A DNA stretch of 64,000 bases from Actinophytocola gossypii (GTDB taxonomy: Bacteria > Actinomycetota > Actinomycetes > Mycobacteriales > Pseudonocardiaceae), in NCBI RefSeq assembly GCF_025165815.1, contig NZ_JAFFZE010000006.1:620001-684000 (forward strand). Direction: 5' to 3'. Below the pieces are notes generated by a model. It was given only the letters and a program-made list of their open reading frames with translations. It was not told the DNA's origin and made no database searches. The position numbers and the translations under genes were made by a program. The stretch's first letter is position 1. Each line of letters opens with the position of its first letter. This document shows positions 23,411-32,603 of the stretch, piece by piece.

Positions 23411-24760
23411 ATGACGGAGCTTTCCAGCTGGCTGCGAGAGGGTGTCGAGGCGGTCGAGGCGTGGCAGCGGACGTTCGCGGACCGCTCCGAGCACCCCGCG
23501 CAGCGGGTCGACCCGGAGCGGTTCCGCGCGGCGTTCACCGAGCTGACCGAGCGGCTGACGGACAACTACCCGTTCTTCCACCCGGACTACGCCGGGCAGA
23601 TGCTCAAGCCGCCGCACCCGGTCGCGGTCGCCGGGTACCTGACGACGATGCTGGTCAACCCGAACAACCACGCGGTGGACGGCGGCCCGGCCACCGCGCG
23701 CATGGAGCGCGAGGCCGTGGCCGCCCTCGCGACGATGTTCGGGTTCGACCAGCATCTCGGGCACCTCACCGGCGGCGGCACCGTCGCGAACCTGGAGGCC
23801 CTGTTCGTCGCCCGCGAGTCCCACCCGGGCCGGGGCGTCGCGTTCAGCACCGAGAGCCACTACACGCACGCCCGGATGTGCCAGGTGCTCGGCATGCCCG
23901 GGTACACCGTGCCGGTCGACGACACCGGGCGGATGGACCTCGACGCGCTCGAGGAACTGCTGGCCACCGGGAAGGTCGGCACGGTCGTGCTCACCGCCGG
24001 CACCACCGGCCTCGGCGCGGTCGACCCGATCCACGAGGCGCTCGCCCTGCGTGACCGGTACGGGGTGCGGCTGCACGTCGACGCGGCCTACGGCGGGTTC
24101 TTCACCCTGCTCGCCGACTCCGAGCTGGTCGACCCGCGCCCGTGGCGGGCCATCGCCGGCTGCGACTCGGTGGTCGTCGACCCGCACAAGCACGGCCTGC
24201 AGCCCTACGGGTGCGGAGCCGTGCTGTTCGCCGACCCGACCGTCGCGCGGTTCTACCGGCACGACTCGCCGTACACCTACTTCACCGACGCCGACCTGCA
24301 CCTCGGCGAGATCAGCCTGGAGTGCTCCCGTCCGGGCGCCGCGGCCGCCGCGCTGTGGCTCACCTTCCAGGTCATCCCGCCCACCCCGGACGGGCTCGGC
24401 CGGTTCGTCGCCGCGAGCCGCCGGGCCGCGCTGCGCTGGGCCGACCTGCTGGCCGACTCGCCGCACCTGGCCCTGTACCAGCGGCCGGAGCTGGACATCG
24501 TCGCCTACTTCCCGCGCCGGAACACGCTCTCGGACGTGGACGCGGCCGCCGCGCGCGCCTTCACCGACGGCATGAACGACAAGGAGGACCCGGTCTACCT
24601 CTCGGTGCTGACCGTCGACGCCGCCGACCTGGCCCGCCGGCACCCCGACGTCAAGTCCGACGCGGACCGGGCGCGGATCCTGCGCAGCGTGCTGATGAAG
24701 CCCGAGTCCGAGGACCACGTCGACCGCCTGCACCGGCGGGTGGAGCGCCTGGTCCGGTGA
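23411..24760 (+). CDS. PLP-dependent group II decarboxylase
   Basis: A 449-residue fold-type I pyridoxal-phosphate enzyme of the pyridoxal-dependent decarboxylase family. The Schiff-base lysine is Lys260 in DPHKHGLQPYG. The cofactor-binding TGGGTVANLEAL loop and LHVDAAYGG aspartate are intact. Length fits glutamate/aromatic/aspartate decarboxylase relatives, but the substrate cannot be told. Its TGA overlaps the start of the rRNA methyltransferase gene (GTGA). Despite possible amine chemistry it is far from the isonitrile cluster and probably unrelated. Confidence 0.82.
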   Translation: MTELSSWLREGVEAVEAWQRTFADRSEHPAQRVDPERFRAAFTELTERLTDNYPFFHPDYAGQMLKPPHPVAVAGYLTTMLVNPNNHAVDGGPATARMEREAVAALATMFGFDQHLGHLTGGGTVANLEALFVARESHPGRGVAFSTESHYTHARMCQVLGMPGYTVPVDDTGRMDLDALEELLATGKVGTVVLTAGTTGLGAVDPIHEALALRDRYGVRLHVDAAYGGFFTLLADSELVDPRPWRAIAGCDSVVVDPHKHGLQPYGCGAVLFADPTVARFYRHDSPYTYFTDADLHLGEISLECSRPGAAAAALWLTFQVIPPTPDGLGRFVAASRRAALRWADLLADSPHLALYQRPELDIVAYFPRRNTLSDVDAAAARAFTDGMNDKEDPVYLSVLTVDAADLARRHPDVKSDADRARILRSVLMKPESEDHVDRLHRRVERLVR

Positions 24761-25611
24761 TCGCCGACGTCCTGGACCACCTGGCCTGCCCGCACTGCCG
24801 CGCACCGCTCACGCTCGCCGGCCCCCAGCTCCGCTGCGACTCGGGTCACGGGTTCGACCTCGCCCGCCAGGGCTACGTCAACCTCGGCGCCACCACCGTC
24901 CACGGCGACAGCTCCGAGATGGTCGCCGCCCGGGCCGCGTTCCTGTCCGCCGGCCACTACCGCCCCATCACCGACGCCCTCGTCGCCGCCGCGGCCGCCG
25001 TGCCCGGGGGCTGCGTCGCCGACCTGGGCGCCGGCACCGGCCACCAGTTGGCCGCCGTCCTCGACGCCGGGCCGGACCGGGTCGGGCTCGCGCTCGAGGT
25101 CAGCAAGCCCGCCCTCCGTCGCGCCGCCCGCGCGCACCCCCGGCTCGGCGCCGTCGGCTGCGACGTGTGGGGCACGCTCCCGGTCCGCGACGCCGCGATC
25201 TCGTTGGCGCTCAACGTGTTCGCCCCGCGCAACCCGGCCGAGCTGGCGCGCGTGGTCCGCCCGGGCGGCGCGCTCGTCGTCGTCACACCGACCGTCGAGC
25301 ACCTCGCCGGCCTGGTCGAGGCGCTCAACCTGATCACCGTCGCCCCGGACAAGGACGCCCGGATCACCGCCGCCCTCGCCCCGCACTTCACCCCGTCCAC
25401 CCAGGTGACCCGCACCTTCGACCTGCACCTGTCCCACGACGAGGTGCTGTTCCTGGTCGGCATGGGCCCGAGCGCCCGCCACATCGGCCCCACGGACCTC
25501 GCCGAACGGGTCGCCGCGCTGCCCGACCCCGTCCGGACCACCGCGTCGGTCCTGGTGGCCACCTACGGCAGGGCATCGGGTCAGGGCCAGTCGATCTGGG
25601 GGGAGCGGTAG
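24757..25611 (+). CDS. 23S rRNA (guanine-N1) methyltransferase, RlmA/TlrB type
   Basis: A 284-residue protein. An N-terminal zinc module (Cys11, Cys14, Cys27, His31 in CPHC...CDSGH) is followed by a Rossmann SAM-binding domain with VADLGAGTGHQLAAVL and the family-specific FAPRNPAELARVVRPGG. RlmA-I methylates G745 and RlmA-II (TlrB, a tylosin-resistance type) G748 of 23S rRNA; actinobacterial forms tend to be the latter. This one could modestly affect macrolide susceptibility. It shares 31 bases of 3' end with the convergent hexosaminidase gene. Confidence 0.82.
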   Translation: MIADVLDHLACPHCRAPLTLAGPQLRCDSGHGFDLARQGYVNLGATTVHGDSSEMVAARAAFLSAGHYRPITDALVAAAAAVPGGCVADLGAGTGHQLAAVLDAGPDRVGLALEVSKPALRRAARAHPRLGAVGCDVWGTLPVRDAAISLALNVFAPRNPAELARVVRPGGALVVVTPTVEHLAGLVEALNLITVAPDKDARITAALAPHFTPSTQVTRTFDLHLSHDEVLFLVGMGPSARHIGPTDLAERVAALPDPVRTTASVLVATYGRASGQGQSIWGER

Positions 25612-27182
25612 AAGTCGATCGCCTGGGCTTCCCAGCGGGGGGCCTGGGCGGCCAGGCGGGTGCGGAAGGACTCCCAGTCGTGCGTCGACCACGGGGACCA
25701 GGCCAGCTCGGCGATCGCCGGGAGGCGCGGGAAGGCCATGAACTCGATGTGGTCGCTCGTCTCCAGGGTTTCCGACCACAGCGGGGCCTCGACACCCAGG
25801 ATCGCCGACTCCGGGACACCCCGCATGTACTGGCCCGGGTTCCAGCCGTACGCCTCGTCGACCTCGATGAAGCCGGCCCAGGACAGGCCGAGCGGCGTGT
25901 TCTCGTCGTACTTCATGTCCAGGTACGACTTGTTCGCCGGCGACAACAGGATCTTGTTCCCGCGCTCCACCGCGTCGGTCACCAGGCTGTTCGAGTCCGT
26001 GGTGCCCCAGTACTGCGGCAGCGCGGACGTCGACGGCGTCGCCTTGAGGAACTCGTGCCAGCCGGCGACCTTCTTGCCGAGCGACTCCACGATCGGCAGC
26101 ACCCGCTCGAAGAACTTGATGTAGTCCGCCTCGGGCGTCGAGTGCGCCTCGTCGCCGCCGATGTGCAGGTACTCGCCCGGGGTCAGCTCGGCCAGCTCGG
26201 TCAGCACGTCCTCGACGAACCGGTAGGTGATCTCCTTGTCGATGCACAGCGAGCTGAACCCGACCTCGATGCCGGTGTACAGCGGCGGCGCCACCCCGTC
26301 GCAGTTCAGCTCCGCGTACGACGCCAGCGCGGCGTTCGTGTGTCCCGGCAGGTCGATCTCCGGGATGACCTCGATGTGCCGCTCGGCGGCGTACGCGACC
26401 AGGTCGCGGAACTGGTCCTTGGTGTAGTACCCGCCGGGCCCGCCGCCGACCTCGGTGCTGCCGCCGTGGGTCGTCAGCCTGGGCCAGCCGTCGATCTGGA
26501 TCCGCCAGCCCTGGTCGTCGGACAGGTGCAGGTGCAGCCGGTTGATCTTGTACATCGCGATCTGGTCGATGTACCGCTTCACCTCGTCCGGCGAGAAGAA
26601 GTGCCTGGACACGTCGAGCATCGCGCCCCGGTGCTCGAACCGCGGATAGTCGACGATCTTCCCGCCCGCGACCGTCCACGGCCCCCGCTGCTCGCGGTCC
26701 GACTCGATCCGCGGCGGCAGCAGCTGGCGCAGCGTCTGCACGCCGGCGAACAGCCCGGCCGCGGTACGCGCCTTCAGCTCGACCCCGCGCCGGTCGACGT
26801 CGAGCTCGTAGCCCTCGTCGCCCAGCTCGGCCGCGACCCGGCCCAGCTCCAGCGAGATCCGCCCGCCGTCCCGGTCGTGCCGCCGCTCGGGCACGACCGG
26901 CAGCCGGTAGCCGGTAGCCGGCCGCAGCAGGCCGGCGAGGTACTCGCCCACCCGCTGCGCGCCGCGCTCGGTCTCGATCACGGTGGCCGGCGTCAGCCGG
27001 AACTCGCCACCGTGGCGGTCAGGTGTGACCGACACCGGCGCCGGTATCACCTGCGTCATACGGGACTCCTTGTGGTGGTGATGGGGCGCGGCCGATGATG
27101 ACGCACCGGCGCCGAGCACGGCGAGCGCGGTGACGGACACCACCGTCACCGCGCGACGGACGGATGCAGGGGGCCTGGACAC
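25581..27182 (-). CDS. Secreted beta-N-acetylhexosaminidase, GH20 (DasD-like)
   Basis: A 533-residue exported hydrolase. A signal peptide (about 1-30, ending GASSSAAP) is followed by a GH20b N-terminal domain and the catalytic barrel, with the Asp-Glu pair in YLHIGGDEAHS and the substrate-binding HLHLSDDQGWR and WHEF motifs. GTG 27182 is preceded by GGAGG at 4 bases. It would trim GlcNAc from chitobiose or chito-oligomers. It lies behind the das-type importer but has its own promoter with a DasR-like site, as in Streptomyces dasABC-dasD. Confidence 0.9.
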   Translation of the reverse strand: MSRPPASVRRAVTVVSVTALAVLGAGASSSAAPHHHHKESRMTQVIPAPVSVTPDRHGGEFRLTPATVIETERGAQRVGEYLAGLLRPATGYRLPVVPERRHDRDGGRISLELGRVAAELGDEGYELDVDRRGVELKARTAAGLFAGVQTLRQLLPPRIESDREQRGPWTVAGGKIVDYPRFEHRGAMLDVSRHFFSPDEVKRYIDQIAMYKINRLHLHLSDDQGWRIQIDGWPRLTTHGGSTEVGGGPGGYYTKDQFRDLVAYAAERHIEVIPEIDLPGHTNAALASYAELNCDGVAPPLYTGIEVGFSSLCIDKEITYRFVEDVLTELAELTPGEYLHIGGDEAHSTPEADYIKFFERVLPIVESLGKKVAGWHEFLKATPSTSALPQYWGTTDSNSLVTDAVERGNKILLSPANKSYLDMKYDENTPLGLSWAGFIEVDEAYGWNPGQYMRGVPESAILGVEAPLWSETLETSDHIEFMAFPRLPAIAELAWSPWSTHDWESFRTRLAAQAPRWEAQAIDFYRSPQIDWP

Positions 27183-27219
27183 GGGTCCTCCCGAGGCGGC
27201 CGAGGGGCAGGTTCCTCCA

Positions 27220-27248
27220 CGTATAGCCGACAGTGGTCCAGACCACAA
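27220..27248 (-). promoter_or_regulatory. Promoter of the hexosaminidase gene with DasR-like operator
   Basis: On the minus strand TTGTGG (27248-27243) and TATACG (27225-27220) are spaced by exactly 17 bases. Overlapping the -35 and spacer, 27233-27246 forms a perfect palindrome, GTGGTC-CA-GACCAC, that matches the DasR consensus AGTGGTCTAGACCACT closely. Binding here would block polymerase and place the gene under N-acetylglucosamine control. Confidence 0.75.
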
Positions 27249-27252
27249 GATG

Positions 27253-28083
27253 TCAGCCCTTGAGCGCCCCCGCCGTGGCCCCGGAGACCAGCTTCCGTTG
27301 CACGAGCATGAAGAAGATCAACGCCGGCAGCGCGTAGAGCACCGACGCGGCCATGATCGCGCCCCAGTCCGTGCCGAACACCGAGCGGAACGTCGACAGC
27401 CACACCGGCAGCGTCTGCTTGTTCGAGTCGCGCATGAACACCAGCGCGTACAGGAACTCGTTCCACGCCGTGATGAACGCGAACACCGACGTGGTCACCA
27501 GTCCCGGCCCGAGCAGCGGCAGGATGACCCGCCGGAACGCGCCGAACCGCCCGCAGCCGTCGACCATCGCGGCCTCCTCCAGCTCGAACGGGATGCCCTG
27601 GACGAACCCGCGCAGCGTCCACACCGTGAACGGCAGCGTGATCGCGAAGTACACCAGCAGCAGCGACGGCAGCTGGTTGAGCAGCCCGGCGTCCTGCATG
27701 AGCAGGAACATCGGGATGAACAACGCCTCCATCGGCGCCATCTGCGCGATCAGCACCAGCAGCAGGAACCCCTTGCGTCCCCGGAACCGCAGCCGCGCCA
27801 GCGGAAACGCCGCCAGCACACCGGCGACCAGCGAGCAGGCCACCGCGCCGAGCGTGACGATCAGGCTGTTCCGCAGGTGCGTGAGGAATCCCGGCTGGTT
27901 GATCGCGGTGACGAAGTTGTCGAAGGTGACCGACAGCGGGATCAGGTCGTAGTCGGCGGTGAGCAGATCCACCGACGGCTTGAACGCGCTGGTGATCATC
28001 CAGTAGGTCGGGAACGCGAACAGCACGGCGACCAGCACCCCGACCGTGTTCAGCGCGACCCGCTGACCCATCGTCTTGTTCAC
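27253..28083 (-). CDS. ABC sugar permease (MalG type), DasC-like
   Basis: A 276-residue permease with six hydrophobic spans and the EAA loop LEEAAMVDGCGRFGAFRRVILPLL. GTG 28083 overlaps the stop of the preceding permease. With the binding protein and partner permease it forms a carbohydrate importer; linkage to GH20 and DasR-like operators points to chitobiose/GlcNAc. No ATPase is encoded in the operon. Confidence 0.87.
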   Translation of the reverse strand: MNKTMGQRVALNTVGVLVAVLFAFPTYWMITSAFKPSVDLLTADYDLIPLSVTFDNFVTAINQPGFLTHLRNSLIVTLGAVACSLVAGVLAAFPLARLRFRGRKGFLLLVLIAQMAPMEALFIPMFLLMQDAGLLNQLPSLLLVYFAITLPFTVWTLRGFVQGIPFELEEAAMVDGCGRFGAFRRVILPLLGPGLVTTSVFAFITAWNEFLYALVFMRDSNKQTLPVWLSTFRSVFGTDWGAIMAASVLYALPALIFFMLVQRKLVSGATAGALKG

Positions 28084-29054
28084 AGGTCGCCCTCCTTCGA
28101 GCGCAGCAGCAGCTGCAGGTACCGGGCGGTGAGCACGAGCAGCACCAGGATCATCAGCACCGCGATCGCCGACGCCAGTCCGAAGTGCCGGGACGCGATG
28201 CCCTTGAGGTAGAGCAGCACCGGCAGCGTGGTGCTCTCGCCGTCCGGGCCGCCCTGCCGGAACGCCCAGACCTGCGCGAAGACCTTGAAGTCCCAGATCA
28301 CCGACAGGAACGTGGCCAGCATGACCAGCGGCCGGATCGACGGCCAGGACACGGTCGTGAACGCCTGCCACGGGCTGGCGCCGTCCATCGCGGCCGCCTC
28401 GTACAGTTCGCGGGGCGCGGTGAGCAGGCCGGCGTAGATCGTGAAGCACACGAACGGCACCGCCTGCCACACGATCATCAGACCGATGACGGTCAACGTG
28501 CTCGGGCCGCTGGAGAACCACGAGTACCCGGCGAAGCCGTCGAACCCCAGCTTGACCAGGGTCTTGTTCAGGATCCCGTACTGCTGGTCGAAGATCCACT
28601 GGAACACCGTGGTGGCGGCCACGATCGGCGTGGCCCAGGCGAGCACGAGGAAGGTCTGCACCGCGACCCGCACGCCCGGGGCCAGGTGCCGCAGCAGGAT
28701 CGCGAGCAGCCCGGCGACGAGCACGGTCGCGGCCACCACGCAGGCGGTGAACACGACGGTGCGCAGCACGACCGTCCAGACCTCGGGGTCGGACAGCGCG
28801 GCGCGGTAGTTGTCCAGCCCGATCCAGACGATCTCGCCGCGGACGAGTTCACCGAGGTCGAGCCGGCGGAAGCTGATCGCCACGACCTGGACCGCCGGCC
28901 AGCCGAGCAGCACCAGCATGGTGATGACGGCGGGCGCGAGCAGCAGGTACGGGATCGTGCGCTCCCCGAGATCGGCCCGCCGGGGCCGGCCAGCGCGCGG
29001 CGGTGCCGGCGGGGGTGGCCCCGCCGGCACCGTGACGTGTGCGGTCGTCGTCAT
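28080..29054 (-). CDS. ABC sugar permease (MalF type), DasB-like
   Basis: A 324-residue permease with an N-terminal Pro-rich cytoplasmic tail (PAGPPPPAPPRAGRPRR), six transmembrane helices and the EAA motif LYEAAAMDGASPWQAFTTVSWP. It overlaps the binding-protein stop by 4 bases and the next permease start by 4 bases, giving a tightly coupled importer operon. Confidence 0.87.
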   Translation of the reverse strand: MTTTAHVTVPAGPPPPAPPRAGRPRRADLGERTIPYLLLAPAVITMLVLLGWPAVQVVAISFRRLDLGELVRGEIVWIGLDNYRAALSDPEVWTVVLRTVVFTACVVAATVLVAGLLAILLRHLAPGVRVAVQTFLVLAWATPIVAATTVFQWIFDQQYGILNKTLVKLGFDGFAGYSWFSSGPSTLTVIGLMIVWQAVPFVCFTIYAGLLTAPRELYEAAAMDGASPWQAFTTVSWPSIRPLVMLATFLSVIWDFKVFAQVWAFRQGGPDGESTTLPVLLYLKGIASRHFGLASAIAVLMILVLLVLTARYLQLLLRSKEGDL

Positions 29055-30349
29055 GCGCCGGAGGAGAAGGCCTCGTCCAGCGCGGTGTTCGCGTCGGCCG
29101 TCGCCTGGTCAAGGCTCTTCGCGCCGGTCAGGTAGGCGGTCAGCATGTCCTTGAGCGGGTTCTGGCCTGCCTCGATGGTGGCCCACGCCGGGGTCGCCGG
29201 GACGGACCGGCCGTTCTTCGCGGCCTCGGCCATCGCCTTGCTCACCGGGTCGGCCTCCAGCGGGGAGAGGTCGGTGGAGGCGCCGGGCACCATGCCGGCC
29301 TCGGCGAGCATGGTCTGGTACTTCTCGCTGAGCAGGAGCTTGAGGTAGTCCTTGGCCAGGTCGGCGTTGGCGCTGTTGACCGGGATCGCGAGGTTCGAAC
29401 CGCCCTGGAAGACCGGTGCTGTCTCACCGGCGTTCTTCGACGGGATCGGGAACCCGGAGATCTTGTCCTTGAGGTCCGGGGCGTCCTCGGTCGCGGTGGC
29501 GACCTCCCACGGCAGGCCGATCATCATGGCGACCTTGCCCTGGCCGAAGATGCCGGCCTGCACGGGGTTCTGCTCGTCGTTGTCCTTCGGCGCGGTGGTG
29601 CCGGAGGCGTCCACGAGCTGCTTGTAGAACTCCAGGCCGGCCTTGGCCTCGGGAGTGGTCAGCGCGGCGGAGAAGTTCGTGCCGTCCTTGGTGGCGATGT
29701 CACCGCCCTCGTCCCAGATGAAGGAGAGCAGCGCGTACCAGTTCTGGCCCGGCAGGTACAGCGACTGGAACTGCGGGTCGGACCCGAACTTGGCCTCCAG
29801 CTTGGTGATGGCGTCCAGCCACTCCTCCCGCGACGTCGGCGGAGCCGCGATCCCGGCCTGCTCGAACATGTCCGTGCGGTAGATGATCTCCCGGTTGGCC
29901 GCGTAGAACGGGGTGGAGAACTGCTTGCCGTCCCATTCGCCGGAGGCCTTGAGGCTGTCCAGCCACTGGTCGCCGTGCAGGGCGTCGACGTCGCCGGAGA
30001 GGTCGGTGAGCACGCCCTCGGCCGCGAAGGCGGGTGCCTGGGTGTTCCCGAGCTCGATCACGTCCGGGGGGTTCTGGCTGGCCAGAGCCGTGGTCAGCTT
30101 GTCCTGGATGCCGTTCCAGGGTTGGATCTCGTACTTGACGGTGACACCGTCGTTGGCCTGCTCGAATTCCTCGTGCAGGGCGTCGGTGAGTGTCTCGGGA
30201 GCGGAACCGTCCATGAGCCACACGGTCAGCGTGCGGTCCTCGCCCGCCGCGGCGTCGCCCCCGGAGTCGGTGCCACCCGAGCCGGCGCAGCCGGCGGTCG
30301 CAAGGGCGATGGCGGCGGCACCCGTCATCACCTTCGTCCAGCGCTTCAC
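29051..30349 (-). CDS. Sugar-binding lipoprotein, DasA/NgcE-like
   Basis: A 432-residue substrate-binding lipoprotein. Lipobox TAGC gives lipidated Cys21, then a Gly/Ser/Asp linker and a sugar-binding domain (TLTVWLMDGSAPETLTDALHEEFE). GTG 30349 is preferred because the signal peptide begins just after it. It heads the importer operon and has two tandem DasR-like sites 40-70 bases upstream, supporting a role in chitobiose or N-acetylglucosamine uptake. Confidence 0.88.
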   Translation of the reverse strand: MKRWTKVMTGAAAIALATAGCAGSGGTDSGGDAAAGEDRTLTVWLMDGSAPETLTDALHEEFEQANDGVTVKYEIQPWNGIQDKLTTALASQNPPDVIELGNTQAPAFAAEGVLTDLSGDVDALHGDQWLDSLKASGEWDGKQFSTPFYAANREIIYRTDMFEQAGIAAPPTSREEWLDAITKLEAKFGSDPQFQSLYLPGQNWYALLSFIWDEGGDIATKDGTNFSAALTTPEAKAGLEFYKQLVDASGTTAPKDNDEQNPVQAGIFGQGKVAMMIGLPWEVATATEDAPDLKDKISGFPIPSKNAGETAPVFQGGSNLAIPVNSANADLAKDYLKLLLSEKYQTMLAEAGMVPGASTDLSPLEADPVSKAMAEAAKNGRSVPATPAWATIEAGQNPLKDMLTAYLTGAKSLDQATADANTALDEAFSSGA

Positions 30350-30390
30350 TTCTCTGCCGTCCTCTCCGTGCCCGTCGCCGGGCCCGCACC

Positions 30391-30418
30391 AGTGGTTTAG
30401 ACCTAGTGGTATAGACCA
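30391..30418. promoter_or_regulatory. Two tandem DasR-like operator sites upstream of the das-type importer
   Basis: AGTGGTTTAGACCT (30391-30404) is followed without a gap by AGTGGTATAGACCA (30405-30418). Both fit the DasR half-site pattern TGGT..AGACC of the GntR-type regulator of GlcNAc metabolism. They lie 42-69 bases upstream of GTG 30349, where the promoter is expected. Confidence 0.75.
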
Positions 30419-30552
30419 ATGGGAGAACTGTGGTGCCGACACGCGCGGCTGTCAAGACACTTGCGGAAGACGTTGTAAACAAAGGGTTTCGAAGTCAACT
30501 TCCCACCAGGTGGGACCCGGTCCGGAGAACTTCTGCCCGGCCGTCCTCAACG

Positions 30553-30581
30553 TTGACGAGGTAGTAGCGCAAGCCTAACGT
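30553..30581 (+). promoter_or_regulatory. Sigma-70-like promoter of the small HTH gene
   Basis: TTGACG (30553-30558), 17 bases, TAACGT (30576-30581). The -35 overlaps the perfect palindrome TCAACGTTGA (30547-30556), and AACGTTG recurs at 30577, so the downstream HTH protein might autoregulate here. A GGAGGGG ribosome site follows before ATG 30598. Confidence 0.55.
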
Positions 30582-30597
30582 TGTCTCTGGAGGGGAC

Positions 30598-30972
30598 ATG
30601 ACCGCGCACTTTCTCGGGGTACTCAACATCGCGGAAGCCATGGGCGTGACCCGGCACGCCGTGCACAAGTGGCGCGCGCGCTATCCGCGAGGTTCGGACC
30701 ACCCGTTTCCCGAGCCCGATGTCGAGATCGACGGAACTCCGGGCTGGCGACCGGCGAGACTGGAGGAGATGGCGCGCTGGCGCGACGGCCTGCCGGGCCG
30801 GGGCACCGGCGGCGGGCGCCCCACCGCCGCGCAGCAGGAGTACTACCGAGCGGCAGCCGCCCGCGGCCTGGACCGGGACGAAGCGACCCGCGCGCTCAAC
30901 ACCTTCGCCGCCGATTTCCCGGAGATGACCGAGCCGGAACTCTGCGCCTGGCTCGTCGAGAAGTTCACCTAG
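30598..30972 (+). CDS. Small helix-turn-helix protein of unknown role
   Basis: A 124-residue protein. The N-terminus (LGVLNIAEAMGVTRHAVHKWRARY) is a MerR/excisionase-like winged-helix DNA-binding segment, continued by a wing-like PDVEIDGTPGWRPARLEEMARWRDGLPGRG. The C-terminal half is a short helical region with no known domain. A strong site (GGAGGGG) precedes ATG 30598. It stands alone between the das-type and lipoamide dehydrogenase genes. A regulator is likely; its target is unknown. Confidence 0.6.
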   Translation: MTAHFLGVLNIAEAMGVTRHAVHKWRARYPRGSDHPFPEPDVEIDGTPGWRPARLEEMARWRDGLPGRGTGGGRPTAAQQEYYRAAAARGLDRDEATRALNTFAADFPEMTEPELCAWLVEKFT

Positions 30973-31129
30973 TCGGATCACCCGTCGGGCACGCGCGGGC
31001 GAGCAGTACCCGAACTCCCACGACTTTTTGTCCTCGACCCCTACCCACGCATCCCCCACCCGCTCCGGGGGCACCCCTCAGGGTCAGTCTAGTTGGTCGC
31101 GGGGCGGAGTGGGGGGTTCAAGATCGACA

Positions 31130-31156
31130 TGTGGACAACCGGGGGTCTGTGGACAG
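31130..31156. promoter_or_regulatory. Two DnaA-box-like repeats upstream of lpdA
   Basis: TGTGGACAA (31130-31138) is the exact complement of the high-GC actinobacterial DnaA box TTGTCCACA, and TGTGGACAG (31148-31156) differs at one base. They are direct repeats 18 bases apart, 60-90 bases before the lpdA start. The remaining 245-base gap (30973-31217) shows no gene. Confidence 0.4.
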
Positions 31157-31204
31157 GTGCTCTCGCTCACGCCCTTCCGCCGTGGGGTGATCGCGGCGGG
31201 CGAT

Positions 31205-31210
31205 TAGGGT
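31205..31210 (+). promoter_or_regulatory. TAGGGT -10 box 7 bases before lpdA GTG
   Basis: TAGGGT, GGGGGTC, then GTG 31218. It fits the leaderless pattern, although the G-rich spacer might also act as a ribosome site. Confidence 0.4.
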
Positions 31211-31217
31211 GGGGGTC

Positions 31218-32592
<1,375 letters not shown>

Positions 32593-32603
<11 letters not shown>

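Noticed and set aside
23411-24760. PLP decarboxylase as a member of the isonitrile pathway
   Set aside because: It is 17 kb away, coupled to an rRNA methyltransferase, and PvcA-type pathways do not need a separate amino acid decarboxylase.
24757-25611. RlmA/TlrB gene as a self-resistance gene for a macrolide cluster
   Set aside because: No polyketide or macrolide genes are in the window, and RlmA-II homologues are widespread housekeeping genes in Gram-positive bacteria.
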